From contig JBFHNV010000237.1 in assembly GCA_041593595.1 (NCBI GenBank), forward strand, positions 1-9,339: a DNA stretch of 9,339 nt, in the 5' to 3' direction. The stretch is from JBFHNV01 sp041593595 (GTDB lineage Bacteria > Pseudomonadota > Gammaproteobacteria > HK1). The notes under the pieces were generated by a model. It worked only from the letters and a program-made list of their open reading frames with translations, was not told where the DNA came from and ran no database searches. Positions 1-6,169 of this stretch are shown piece by piece (position 1 is the first letter of the stretch; every line of letters begins with the position of its first letter). A program made the position numbers and the translations under genes.

Positions 1-137
1 GATTCACGGCGTGCGCGTCGGCCGCTGCCCGTCTCCCCGCGCGAGGCCCCGGTAGAGGCGCGTTCTCGCGCGGCCATTTAGCATAGCAGCCACCCGGCCG
101 GCGTAACCCCCGGCAGAAACACCCAGCGAGGACACCC
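1..137. other. left-edge non-coding or gene-boundary region
   Basis: No gene can be firmly assigned here. The forward frames close at stops within the first 90 bases, so an upstream gene could end here (for example at the TAG at 79-81) but nothing recognisable is encoded. On the minus strand an ATG at 77-75 opens a frame that stays open to the window edge (25 codons, Arg/Ser/Gly-rich, beginning MAARERASTG). It could be the N-terminus of a divergent gene such as a regulator, but it has no convincing ribosome binding site and is too short to judge. The stretch also holds the inverted repeat at 37-73 and the ribosome binding site GAGGA (128-132) of the next gene. Confidence 0.4.
37..73. repeat. 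perfect 9-bp inverted repeat upstream of the crotonase gene
   Basis: The arms CCGCGCGAG (37-45) and CTCGCGCGG (65-73) are exact reverse complements separated by 19 nt. It lies 65 bp upstream of the crotonase start. It could be an operator, a terminator stem for an unseen upstream gene (no T-tract follows), or chance in GC-rich DNA. If a divergent gene really begins at 77, the repeat would be inside its coding region, which argues against an operator. Confidence 0.45.
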
Positions 138-953
138 ATGGCATACGTCGAGACCGAGACCCACGGCCCTATCCAGGTGATCCGCCTCAACCGCCCCGAG
201 CGCCTGAACGCCATGGGCGCCGAGCTGTGCCGGGAGATGGCCGAGGCGTTCATCGAGTACCGCGACAGCGACACCCTGGAGGTGGCGATCCTCACCGGCA
301 CCGGGCGTGGCTTCTGCGCCGGCGAGGACATGAAGGAGGCGCTCACCCGGGGCGCGCCGGGACTGGGGGACCTGCGCGTCAAGGACCCGTTCTGGGAGGG
401 CACCCTGGAGAAGCCCGTCATCGGCGCCATCAACGGCTTCGCCATGGGCGGCGGCTTCATGCTGGTGGAACGCATGGATCTCCGCGTGGCGGTGAACGGG
501 GCCCAGTTCGAGATCTCCGAGGCCAAGCGCTGGCTGCTGGGCGGCTACGACCACGGCCACGTGGCGGGGCTGCCGCATCCGGTGGCCACCGAGATGGCGC
601 TGGGGTTTCGCTTCACCGCCGAACGGCTGTACCAGCTCGGCTTCATCAACCGCCTGGTGGAGCCGGAGGACCTCATGCCCGAGGCCATGGGCATGGCCGA
701 GCACATGATGTCGCTGCCGCCGGCGGCGCGGGTGAACACCGTGTACATGATGCGCCACATGCGCCCGAAGGTGGCGCCGGAGCTCCAGCGCCTGGCCGCG
801 GCGCTGCACGAGCACGGCTGCAAGGCCGACCGCATGGAGTCGCGGGCCGCCTTCGCCGAGAAGCGCAAGCCCGTGTTCAGGGGCTGGGACGACCCCCAGG
901 ACCGGCACCGCATGCCGACCCTGGAATCCGTATCCGGGCAGGGCGGCGACTGA
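138..953 (+). CDS. enoyl-CoA hydratase/isomerase family protein (crotonase fold)
   Basis: A 271-residue crotonase-superfamily enzyme, expected to hydrate or isomerise the double bond of an acyl-CoA in the cytoplasm. The family N-terminus is clear (NRPERLNAM, about 18-26). The first oxyanion-hole segment is GFCAGED (58-64), and the second is the glycine run NGFAMGGG (99-106). Aligning AQFEISE (122-128) with AQFGQPE of rat mitochondrial hydratase puts E128 at the Glu164 position. The other catalytic glutamate (Glu144, directly after GGGC) is M108 here. A single glutamate of this kind is known in enoyl-CoA isomerases, so isomerase or another crotonase reaction is as likely as classical hydration. 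Length is normal for the family. The ATG at 138 has GAGGA 5 nt upstream. The next gene starts immediately after the stop, so the two form an operon. Substrate is unknown. Confidence 0.9.
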   Translation: MAYVETETHGPIQVIRLNRPERLNAMGAELCREMAEAFIEYRDSDTLEVAILTGTGRGFCAGEDMKEALTRGAPGLGDLRVKDPFWEGTLEKPVIGAINGFAMGGGFMLVERMDLRVAVNGAQFEISEAKRWLLGGYDHGHVAGLPHPVATEMALGFRFTAERLYQLGFINRLVEPEDLMPEAMGMAEHMMSLPPAARVNTVYMMRHMRPKVAPELQRLAAALHEHGCKADRMESRAAFAEKRKPVFRGWDDPQDRHRMPTLESVSGQGGD

Positions 954-1448
954 GTGGCGGACTTCGACCCCGCCGCGCATCGCGTCACGGCGGACGCGCG
1001 CTGGTTCGAGGACTTCACCGTCGGCGAGCGCTTCGCGTTGCCGTCGCGCACCATGACCGAGGGGCTGTTCGCCGCCTTCCAGGCCGCCAGCGGCGACAAC
1101 CACCCGATCCACTACGACCGGGAGTACTGCCGGCGCCACGGCCACCGGGACCTGCTGGCCCACGGCTACCAGGTGCTGATCCAGACCGCGGCCGGCGCGG
1201 GCCTGTTCCCGCATCTGGTGGAACAGTCCCTGGTGGGCTTCATCGCCCAGCGCTCGCGCTTCCTCGCGCCGGTGTACGCCGGCGACACCGTGTATGCCAC
1301 GCTGGAGGTGGCGGCGCTGAAGCCCCAGCGCACCACCGGGGTGCTGACGCTTCGCACCACCGTGCACAACCAGGACGGGACGCTGGTGATGGAAGGCGAG
1401 CAGGAGTACCTGCTGCGCAGGCGCGATCCGGTCGACCGCGGATCCTGA
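954..1448 (+). CDS. MaoC-like hot-dog dehydratase/hydratase
   Basis: A 164-residue MaoC-family protein with a hot-dog fold, expected to add water to or remove it from an acyl-CoA, often with (R)-stereochemistry. The hydratase-2 motif is clear: SGDNHPIHYD (46-55) supplies the catalytic pair D48 and H53, followed by LLAHG (67-71), the usual active-site-lining segment. The N-terminal part (WFEDFTVGERF) is typical of stand-alone MaoC dehydratases. The start is a GTG at 954 directly abutting the TGA of the crotonase gene (951-953), so translation is probably coupled by terminating ribosomes. Pairing with a crotonase suggests consecutive or alternative steps on one CoA thioester, but the pathway is not evident. 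The gene ends 19 bp from the convergent TPR gene. Confidence 0.9.
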   Translation: MADFDPAAHRVTADARWFEDFTVGERFALPSRTMTEGLFAAFQAASGDNHPIHYDREYCRRHGHRDLLAHGYQVLIQTAAGAGLFPHLVEQSLVGFIAQRSRFLAPVYAGDTVYATLEVAALKPQRTTGVLTLRTTVHNQDGTLVMEGEQEYLLRRRDPVDRGS

Positions 1449-1467
1449 TCCTCACGTCACGCGGCGC

Positions 1468-2049
1468 TCACAGCCCGCGGATCCCCGACCGTTCCAGGAC
1501 CTCCAGCGCGCGCAGCGCCGGCACGTACCTCGGGTCGTGCTCGAGTGCCCGGCGGAACGACTCGCGCGCTCGCTCGGGCTCGCCCTGCAGCATGCGGATC
1601 CGGCCGAGATTGAAATGGGGGAACTGGTAGCAGCAGTAGCGCTCGGCCTTGATTGCCTTCTCGAGCCACGGCACCGCCTCGTCGGCGCGTCCGAGATCGA
1701 TCAGGTACACGCCGATGTCGTTGTAGGGGTTGCCGTAGTCGGGATCGATCTCGATGGCGGTCTTGCACTCGGCGATGGCCTCGTCCAGTCGCCCGAGCTC
1801 GCTCAGGGACCAGCCGAGGAAGGTATGGCCCTCGGCGGTGGGATGCAGCGCCACGGACTCCTGGAACTTGTCCACCGCCTGCTCGTAGCTCCCGAGCAGG
1901 TGCAGCAGGTAACCCGTCTGCCAGGCGACGAACGCCCGCAGCTTCACCGACGGCGAGTCCGGTAGCGCAGCGGCCGGCCTCGGCAGCACCGCCGGGAGGA
2001 CGATCGCGGCAGCGAGAAGTCCGAGGAGAAGGGAACGCGCCGTGGGCAT
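1468..2049 (-). CDS. secreted tetratricopeptide-repeat protein
   Basis: A 193-residue protein with a likely Sec signal peptide: basic start MPTAR, hydrophobic core at about 6-22, and an AAA-type cleavage region near 26-28. About four TPR units follow (approximately 39-70, 73-104, 107-138 and 144-176), recognisable by the LGWSLSELGRLDEAIAECKT and LGRADEAVPWLEKAI patterns and by helix-closing prolines such as HP and DP at unit ends. It is therefore probably a periplasmic or envelope-anchored protein-interaction scaffold; no catalytic domain is visible. There is no lipobox cysteine, but C95 and the pair C139-C140 are present. The ATG at 2049 has GGAGG (2055-2059 on the complement) 5 nt upstream, fixing the start. 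It is divergent from the bufferin operon and may share its promoter region. A functional link to bufferin is only positional. Confidence 0.85.
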   Translation of the reverse strand: MPTARSLLLGLLAAAIVLPAVLPRPAAALPDSPSVKLRAFVAWQTGYLLHLLGSYEQAVDKFQESVALHPTAEGHTFLGWSLSELGRLDEAIAECKTAIEIDPDYGNPYNDIGVYLIDLGRADEAVPWLEKAIKAERYCCYQFPHFNLGRIRMLQGEPERARESFRRALEHDPRYVPALRALEVLERSGIRGL

Positions 2050-2094
2050 CGCCGCCTCCGCGCGGGGTCGCTGTTGCAGAGACTACCCCCTCCG

Positions 2095-2113
2095 CGGCCG
2101 TTTTCCACGGCCG
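2095..2113. repeat. 7-bp inverted repeat with 5-nt loop
   Basis: CGGCCGT (2095-2101) and ACGGCCG (2107-2113) form a perfect 7-bp stem around the loop TTTCC. It lies 46 bp upstream of the TPR start codon and could be a leader hairpin of that gene or an operator. There is no T-tract, so a terminator is unlikely. Confidence 0.45.
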
Positions 2114-2174
2114 ACCCCGGGGCGTGGTGCAACGGTAGACGCCCGCCACCACCGACGGGAGCGCATTCGCGCCG

Positions 2175-2197
2175 CGCATCGACGCCATAGCGATGCG
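2175..2197. repeat. inverted repeat, candidate operator of the buf/TPR promoters
   Basis: CGCATCG (2175-2181) and CGATGCG (2191-2197) are exact reverse complements separated by 9 nt; the centres are about 16 bp apart. That geometry resembles a dimeric regulator site. It sits 93 bp upstream of bufA, between the divergent starts. No regulator for it is encoded in the window apart from the distant LysR gene. Confidence 0.45.
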
Positions 2198-2290
2198 GCA
2201 TTTCAGTTCCGGGGCCGCCGGCGCGAAGCTGGGCCCGGGATTCAGACCCGACGTCACCTTCGACATCTGCAGCAACACGGAGTACCGACC

Positions 2291-2563
2291 ATGAAGAAGA
2301 CGACTCTCATTGCCACCGCTGCCGCGGCCATCGCGGCGCCCCTGTACATCGCCAGCGCCCAGACCGGCCCCGCGCCGGCTCCGAAGTTCAAGGCCGAGAA
2401 GTGCTACGGCGTGAGCAAGGCCGGCGGCAACGACTGCCAGACCAACACCAGCTCCTGCGCGGGCACCGCGAAGCGCGATCGCCAGGCGGACGCGTGGATC
2501 TACGTGCCCGAGGGGCTGTGCGCCAAGCTCGCCGGCGGCGTGGCGAAGGCGAAGCAGGGCTGA
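2291..2563 (+). CDS. bufA1: BufA1-type bufferin precursor (DUF2282), RiPP metallophore
   Basis: A 90-residue exported precursor peptide of the bufferin family. Residues 1-23 form a Sec signal peptide (MKK start, Ala-rich core, cleavage expected after ASA at 21-23), unusual for a RiPP but characteristic of bufferins. The mature part has exactly four cysteines, C38, C49, C56 and C77, in family-typical contexts (EKCYGVSKAGGNDC, 36-49; SSCAGT, 55-60; GLCAKL, 76-80 region). In characterised bufferins the two central cysteines are converted to thiooxazoles by BufB/BufC, the outer pair forms a disulfide, and the peptide sequesters copper in the periplasm. The same fate is inferred here. The ATG at 2291 has GGAG 8 nt upstream; longer in-frame readings lack family similarity. 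It is the first gene of the operon; bufB follows after 50 bp. Confidence 0.93.
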   Translation: MKKTTLIATAAAAIAAPLYIASAQTGPAPAPKFKAEKCYGVSKAGGNDCQTNTSSCAGTAKRDRQADAWIYVPEGLCAKLAGGVAKAKQG

Positions 2564-2613
2564 GCCAGCCCTCAGCGATCCAGCGACCCCACGGTCCGGG
2601 CGGAGCAACATCC

Positions 2614-3504
2614 ATGCGCCTCACCCACGTCGTGTCCCCCCTGCCGGCCGGCATCGGGTACCGCGCACCGCACCGTGCCGCCATGCACGCGCTGCGCCCG
2701 GCCGTGGGGTTCCTGGAAGTCCACGCGGAGAACTACATGGGCGGCGGCCGCGCCGCTGCCGATCTGGCGCGGCTGCGCCGCGACTGGCACGTGAGCGTGC
2801 ATGGCGTGGGCCTGTCGCTGGGCAGCGTTGAACGCCCGGATCCGGAGCACCTGGAGCGCCTGGCATCGCTGGTGTCGCGCATCGAGCCGGTGCTGGTGTC
2901 CGAGCACCTGTCCTTCAGCCGCGTGGGCGACGACTACCTGAACGACCTGCTGCCCCTGCCCATGACGCCCATCGCGCTGCGCGTGATGTGCCGCAACGTG
3001 GACATCGTGCAGGAGCGGCTGGGGCGGCAGATCCTCGTCGAGAACCCGTCCCGCTATCTGGACTACCACGGCTCGAGCATTCCCGAGCCCGAGTTCCTGA
3101 ACGAGCTCGCCCGGCGCACCGGCTGCGGCGTGCTGCTGGATCTGAACAACGTGCACGTGACCTGCGCCAACGTGGGTGGCGACCCCGACGCGTGGTGCGC
3201 GGCGCTGCGCCTGGATGCGGTGGGCGAGATCCACCTGGCGGGCCACACGGTGGCCGACGCCGACGGCGAGCCGCTGCTCATCGATGACCACGGCAGCGCC
3301 GTCAGCGAGCCGGTGTGGGAGTTGTTCGAGTCGGTGATTGCCGACGCCCCCATGACCCCGGTGCTGGTGGAGTGGGACAGCTGCCTGCCGCCGCTGGAGG
3401 TCCTGGTGGCCGAGGCCGCGCAGGCCGACGCGCGCCGCGCCCGCGTCACCGCCGCGCCGCAGGTCATGCACGCCCGTGGAGGCCGCCATGCTCACGCTTG
3501 CTGA
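2614..3504 (+). CDS. bufB: BufB, multinuclear non-heme iron oxidative enzyme (DUF692/MNIO)
   Basis: A 296-residue TIM-barrel enzyme of the MNIO family (relatives: MbnB, TglH), which uses an iron cluster and oxygen to modify peptide cysteines. Family landmarks occur in order: GIGYR (13-17), EVHAEN (35-40), HGVGLSLGS (63-71), SEHLSF (96-101), ENPSRYL (143-149), LDLNNVHV (175-182), IHLAGH (206-211), DDHG (224-227) and LVEWD (251-255). The His, Glu and Asp residues in these motifs are the expected metal ligands. The predicted role is conversion of BufA central cysteines, together with BufC, in the cytoplasm before export. The ATG at 2614 has CGGAG (2601-2605) 8 nt upstream; the frame is open further upstream inside bufA but without family sequence. 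The last residues form a His/Arg/Cys tail (HARGGRHAHAC) that overlaps the start of bufC. Confidence 0.95.
   Translation: MRLTHVVSPLPAGIGYRAPHRAAMHALRPAVGFLEVHAENYMGGGRAAADLARLRRDWHVSVHGVGLSLGSVERPDPEHLERLASLVSRIEPVLVSEHLSFSRVGDDYLNDLLPLPMTPIALRVMCRNVDIVQERLGRQILVENPSRYLDYHGSSIPEPEFLNELARRTGCGVLLDLNNVHVTCANVGGDPDAWCAALRLDAVGEIHLAGHTVADADGEPLLIDDHGSAVSEPVWELFESVIADAPMTPVLVEWDSCLPPLEVLVAEAAQADARRARVTAAPQVMHARGGRHAHAC
3478..3482 (+). promoter_or_regulatory. ribosome binding site deciding the bufC start
   Basis: GGAGG lies 5 nt before the ATG at 3488. This favours that start over the in-frame GTG at 3476, which the site itself nearly overlaps. The site is inside the 3' end of bufB. Confidence 0.75.
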
Positions 3505-4315
3505 GATCCAGAGCGCCATGCGGGAGGCTGTCATCGCGGCGCCGGGGCGCACGCTGCTCGATGCGATCGTGTCGGATCGCATTCCCGCGCGGGCGCGCCT
3601 CAAGGTGTACCGCAACCACTACCGGGTGTCCCTGAAGGAGGGCCTGGCTCGGGTGTTTCCCGCCGCCCGCGTGCTGCTGGGCGAGCGCTACTTCGACGCC
3701 ATGGCGGCGCTGTTCATCGCCGGCGCGCCGCCCCGGGACCCGCGCATCGCGCTCCATGGCGGCGACTTCCCCCGCTTCCTCGCCAGCCGCGACGAGCTGG
3801 AGGACCTGCCCTTCGTGGTTGAGGTGGCGCGCCTGGAATGGCTGCTGGCTGCCATCGCCGACGTGGCGGACGAGCCGCCGCTGGGCCTGGAGGATCTGGC
3901 CCGGGTGCAGGCGGACCCGGCGGCGTTCCGGCTGCGCCTGGCCCGCACGGTGGCGCTGTTCGACTGCGAGTGGCCGGTGCACGCCATCCGCCGCAGCGCG
4001 CTCGCCGAGGGCAGCGCCGCCGCGGTGGCGGCGCTGCTGGAGGCACCGCCGCCCACCCGGCTGCTGCTGCACCGGGACGCGGACGGCGACCCATGCGAGA
4101 CCGTCGTGGACGCCGCCGACCACGCGGCGCTGCGGGCGCTTCGCGCCGGACGCACCGTGGCCGAGGCCGCACGCGCCGCGGCGGCCGTCGTACCCGATCA
4201 CCTGGCGGGGGATCTGCTCGAGTTCCTGTTCCGGTCCGGTCTGGTGACCGGGCTCTCTGCATCAACCGCAACCCACGCGCCGCGCGCTCGCGCGGCCAAG
4301 GAGAATCGATCATGA
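3488..4315 (+). CDS. bufC: BufC, DUF2063 partner protein of the MNIO
   Basis: A 275-residue protein with an N-terminal DUF2063 domain (about 5-120), the recognition and partner subunit that presents the precursor to BufB. Landmarks are RLKVYRNHYRVSL (37-49), FPAARVLLGERYFDAMAALF (57-76), the proline/glycine stretch through GGDFPRFL (91-98), and VARLEWLLAAI (113-123). The C-terminal half is less conserved and Ala/Leu-rich, with a final helix LAGDLLEFLFRSGLVTGL (239-256) as in other BufC/HvfC proteins. The start overlaps bufB by 17 nt, and the stop overlaps the doxX start (ATGA at 4312-4315), so bufB, bufC and doxX are translationally coupled. That suggests near-stoichiometric synthesis of BufB and BufC. 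It has only two cysteines (C160, C203) and no obvious catalytic motif. Confidence 0.93.
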   Translation: MLTLAEIQSAMREAVIAAPGRTLLDAIVSDRIPARARLKVYRNHYRVSLKEGLARVFPAARVLLGERYFDAMAALFIAGAPPRDPRIALHGGDFPRFLASRDELEDLPFVVEVARLEWLLAAIADVADEPPLGLEDLARVQADPAAFRLRLARTVALFDCEWPVHAIRRSALAEGSAAAVAALLEAPPPTRLLLHRDADGDPCETVVDAADHAALRALRAGRTVAEAARAAAAVVPDHLAGDLLEFLFRSGLVTGLSASTATHAPRARAAKENRS

Positions 4316-4782
4316 GCACCGTCGGACACACCCTGACCCGCGGGCCGTCCGCGGCCGTTGCGCTGGACGGCGTCACCAGGCGGCTCGCCCGCTTTCCCGT
4401 CTCCCTGGTGGAGCTCGGGCTGCGTGTCGGCGTCGCGGCCGTGTTCTTCAAGTCGGGCCTCACCAAGATCGCGAACTGGGAGCTCACGGTGCAGCTGTTC
4501 GCCGAGGAGTACGCCGTGCCGCTGCTCCCGCCGGAGGTCGCCGCGTACCTGGCCACCGCCGCCGAGCTCGCCTGCCCGGTGCTGCTGGCCCTGGGCCTCG
4601 CGGCGCGCTTCGGCGCGCTGGCGCTGCTGGGCATGACCGCGGTCATCCAGCTCGCGGTGTACCCGGGCAACTGGGCCGAGCACCTGCTGTGGGCGTCCGC
4701 CTTCGTGTACGTCCTGACCCGGGGCGCGGGCAGGCTTTCCATCGACCACCTCGTCGCCCTGCACTTCGGGCGCGACCGCTGA
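4312..4782 (+). CDS. bufD: DoxX family membrane protein of the buf operon
   Basis: A 156-residue inner-membrane protein with about four transmembrane helices (approximately 30-50, 75-97, 100-117 and 122-137). DoxX features are seen in FFKSGLTKIANW (45-56), EEYAVPLLPPEVAAYLA (65-81), the Glu-containing helix AAELACPVLLALGL (83-96), and MTAVIQLAVYP (108-118). These match the DoxX proteins usually encoded last in bufferin operons. Their biochemical role is unsettled; possibilities are electron transfer with the quinone pool, or helping export or redox maturation of bufferin. The first 25 residues form a polar cytoplasmic lead. The start ATG overlaps the bufC stop, with AAGGAG (4298-4303) 8 nt upstream. 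The following ndh gene is 28 bp away. Confidence 0.9.
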   Translation: MSTVGHTLTRGPSAAVALDGVTRRLARFPVSLVELGLRVGVAAVFFKSGLTKIANWELTVQLFAEEYAVPLLPPEVAAYLATAAELACPVLLALGLAARFGALALLGMTAVIQLAVYPGNWAEHLLWASAFVYVLTRGAGRLSIDHLVALHFGRDR

Positions 4783-4810
4783 GCGGCGGTCATCCAGGGA
4801 GGCCGCAGGT

Positions 4811-6169
4811 ATGGGCAAGACGCAACACTCGGCACACGGGCAGCAGCCATTGCCTCGCGTCGTCATCGTCGGTGCCGGCTTCGGCGGCCTCGCCGCCGCG
4901 GCGGCCCTGGCGAGGGCCCCCGCGGAGGTGACCGTGGTGGACCGCCGCAACTACCACCTGTTCCAGCCGCTGCTGTACCAGGTGGCCACGGCGGCCCTGT
5001 CGCCGGCGGACATCGCGTGGCCGATCCGCGGGATCCTGGCCCGTCAGGCCAACGCCCGGGTGGAGATGGGCCGGGTGACGGGGGTGGACCGCGGCGCCCG
5101 GGAGGTGGTCCTGTCCTGCGGGCGGCGGCTGCCCTACGACTACCTGGTGCTGGCCACCGGCGCACGGCACTCCTACTTCGGTCACGAGGACTGGGCCCAC
5201 GCGGCGCCGGGGCTGAAGAAGATCGACGACGCGACCCTGATCCGCCAGCGCGTGCTGCTGGCCTTCGAGCGCGCCGAGGTGGAGCCCGACGCCCTGGAGC
5301 AGCGCCGGTTGCTCACCTTCGTCGTGGTGGGGGCGGGCCCTACCGGAGTGGAGATGGCGGGCGCCATCGCCGAGCTCGCGCGCAACGCCCTGGCCCGGGA
5401 CTTCCGGCACATCGATCCCGCGTCGGCGCGGGTGCTGCTGGTGGAAGCCGGTACGCGGGTGCTGCCGTCGTTCCCCGACGCCCTGTCACGGCGCGCGCAG
5501 CGCGCGCTGGAGCACCTGGGCGTGGAGGTGCGCCTGGCGCGGCCCGTGACCCGCTGCGACGAAGGCGGCGTCGTGCTCGACGACGAGCGCATCGCGGCGC
5601 GCACCATCGTGTGGGCCGCCGGGGTGATGGCCTCGCCCGCCGCCAGGTGGCTCGGCGCCCAGGCGGACCGCAGCGGCCGCGTGAAGGTGCGCGAGGACCT
5701 GTCCGTCGAGGGGGATCCGGACGTGTTCGTCATCGGCGACACGGCGTGTGCCGAAGGCGCCGACGGCCGGCCGCTGCCCGGGGTGGCACCGGTGGCCAAG
5801 CATATGGGCGCGTACGTGGGCCGGCGCATCGCCCGGCGCATCCGTGGGCGCGAGCGCGGCGACGAGCCCGCGTTCCGCTACCGCGACTACGGCGCCATGG
5901 CCACCATCGGCCGCAAGGCGGCGGTGGCGACCTTCGGTCGCGTGAGGCTGTGGGGCCTGCCCGCGTGGCTGCTGTGGGCCCTGGCCCACGTGTACTTCCT
6001 CATCGGTGCGCGCAACAGGCTGGTGGTGAGCGTCAACTGGGCGTGGAGCTACGTCACCTTCGAGCGCGGCGCCCGGCTCATCACCGGCGCCACCGAGGAG
6101 CAGCCGGAGGCAGAGGCCATGCAGGCCCGCGCCGCCGTGCCGGCGCCGCGACCGTCACGGGCGGCGTGA
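4811..6169 (+). CDS. ndh: type II NADH dehydrogenase-like FAD oxidoreductase (NDH-2)
   Basis: A 452-residue two-dinucleotide-binding-domain flavoprotein of the NDH-2 family, which oxidises NAD(P)H and reduces membrane quinone without pumping protons. The FAD Rossmann motif is VVIVGAGFGGL (17-27), then NYHLFQPLLYQVATAALSP, a strong NDH-2 signature. The NAD(H) motif is VVVGAGPTGVEMAG (171-184). The second FAD site is VFVIGDTA (305-312) with D310. The C-terminal segment with LLWALAHVYFLIG and RNRLVVSVNWAWSY is the amphipathic membrane-anchoring region of the family. The quinone-site motif AQxAxQ reads A326-PVAKH-MG here, so both glutamines are replaced. AGGGAGG (4796-4802) is 8 nt from the ATG. 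The 28-bp gap after doxX suggests it belongs to the buf operon. Coupling to DoxX or copper reduction is inference. Confidence 0.9.
   Translation: MGKTQHSAHGQQPLPRVVIVGAGFGGLAAAAALARAPAEVTVVDRRNYHLFQPLLYQVATAALSPADIAWPIRGILARQANARVEMGRVTGVDRGAREVVLSCGRRLPYDYLVLATGARHSYFGHEDWAHAAPGLKKIDDATLIRQRVLLAFERAEVEPDALEQRRLLTFVVVGAGPTGVEMAGAIAELARNALARDFRHIDPASARVLLVEAGTRVLPSFPDALSRRAQRALEHLGVEVRLARPVTRCDEGGVVLDDERIAARTIVWAAGVMASPAARWLGAQADRSGRVKVREDLSVEGDPDVFVIGDTACAEGADGRPLPGVAPVAKHMGAYVGRRIARRIRGRERGDEPAFRYRDYGAMATIGRKAAVATFGRVRLWGLPAWLLWALAHVYFLIGARNRLVVSVNWAWSYVTFERGARLITGATEEQPEAEAMQARAAVPAPRPSRAA

Larger units (their letters stand above)
2050..2290. promoter_or_regulatory. divergent intergenic region between the TPR gene and the buf operon
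   Basis: This 241-bp gap must hold the promoters of the TPR gene (leftward) and the buf operon (rightward). No convincing sigma70 or ECF promoter pair was found by eye. It contains two tight inverted repeats, annotated separately (2095-2113 and 2175-2197), and a looser pair GTGGTG (2124-2129)/CACCAC (2147-2152). The bufA ribosome binding site is GGAG at 2279-2282, 8 nt before the ATG. The bufA frame stays open upstream to 2042 but that peptide is arginine-rich and unlike any family, so it is treated as non-coding. Confidence 0.6.

Noticed and set aside
78..1367. 429-codon minus-strand open frame opposite the crotonase and MaoC genes
   Set aside because: Same kind of shadow; low-complexity composition and no recognisable domain, while the plus-strand genes are clear.
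1436..1484. Direct repeat CCGCGGATCC flanking the MaoC/TPR convergent junction
   Set aside because: Only two 10-bp copies, each partly inside coding sequence; the GGATCC palindromes could pair but give just 6 bp, so a terminator or recombination site is not supported.
2161..2215. GGAAC on the minus strand as an ECF-sigma -35 element for the TPR gene
   Set aside because: The nearest CGTC is about 21 nt away, longer than the usual ECF spacing, and no better -10 was seen.
2042..2290. In-frame upstream extension of bufA
   Set aside because: It encodes an Arg/His-rich peptide and would bury the signal peptide; the ATG at 2291 has a good ribosome binding site.
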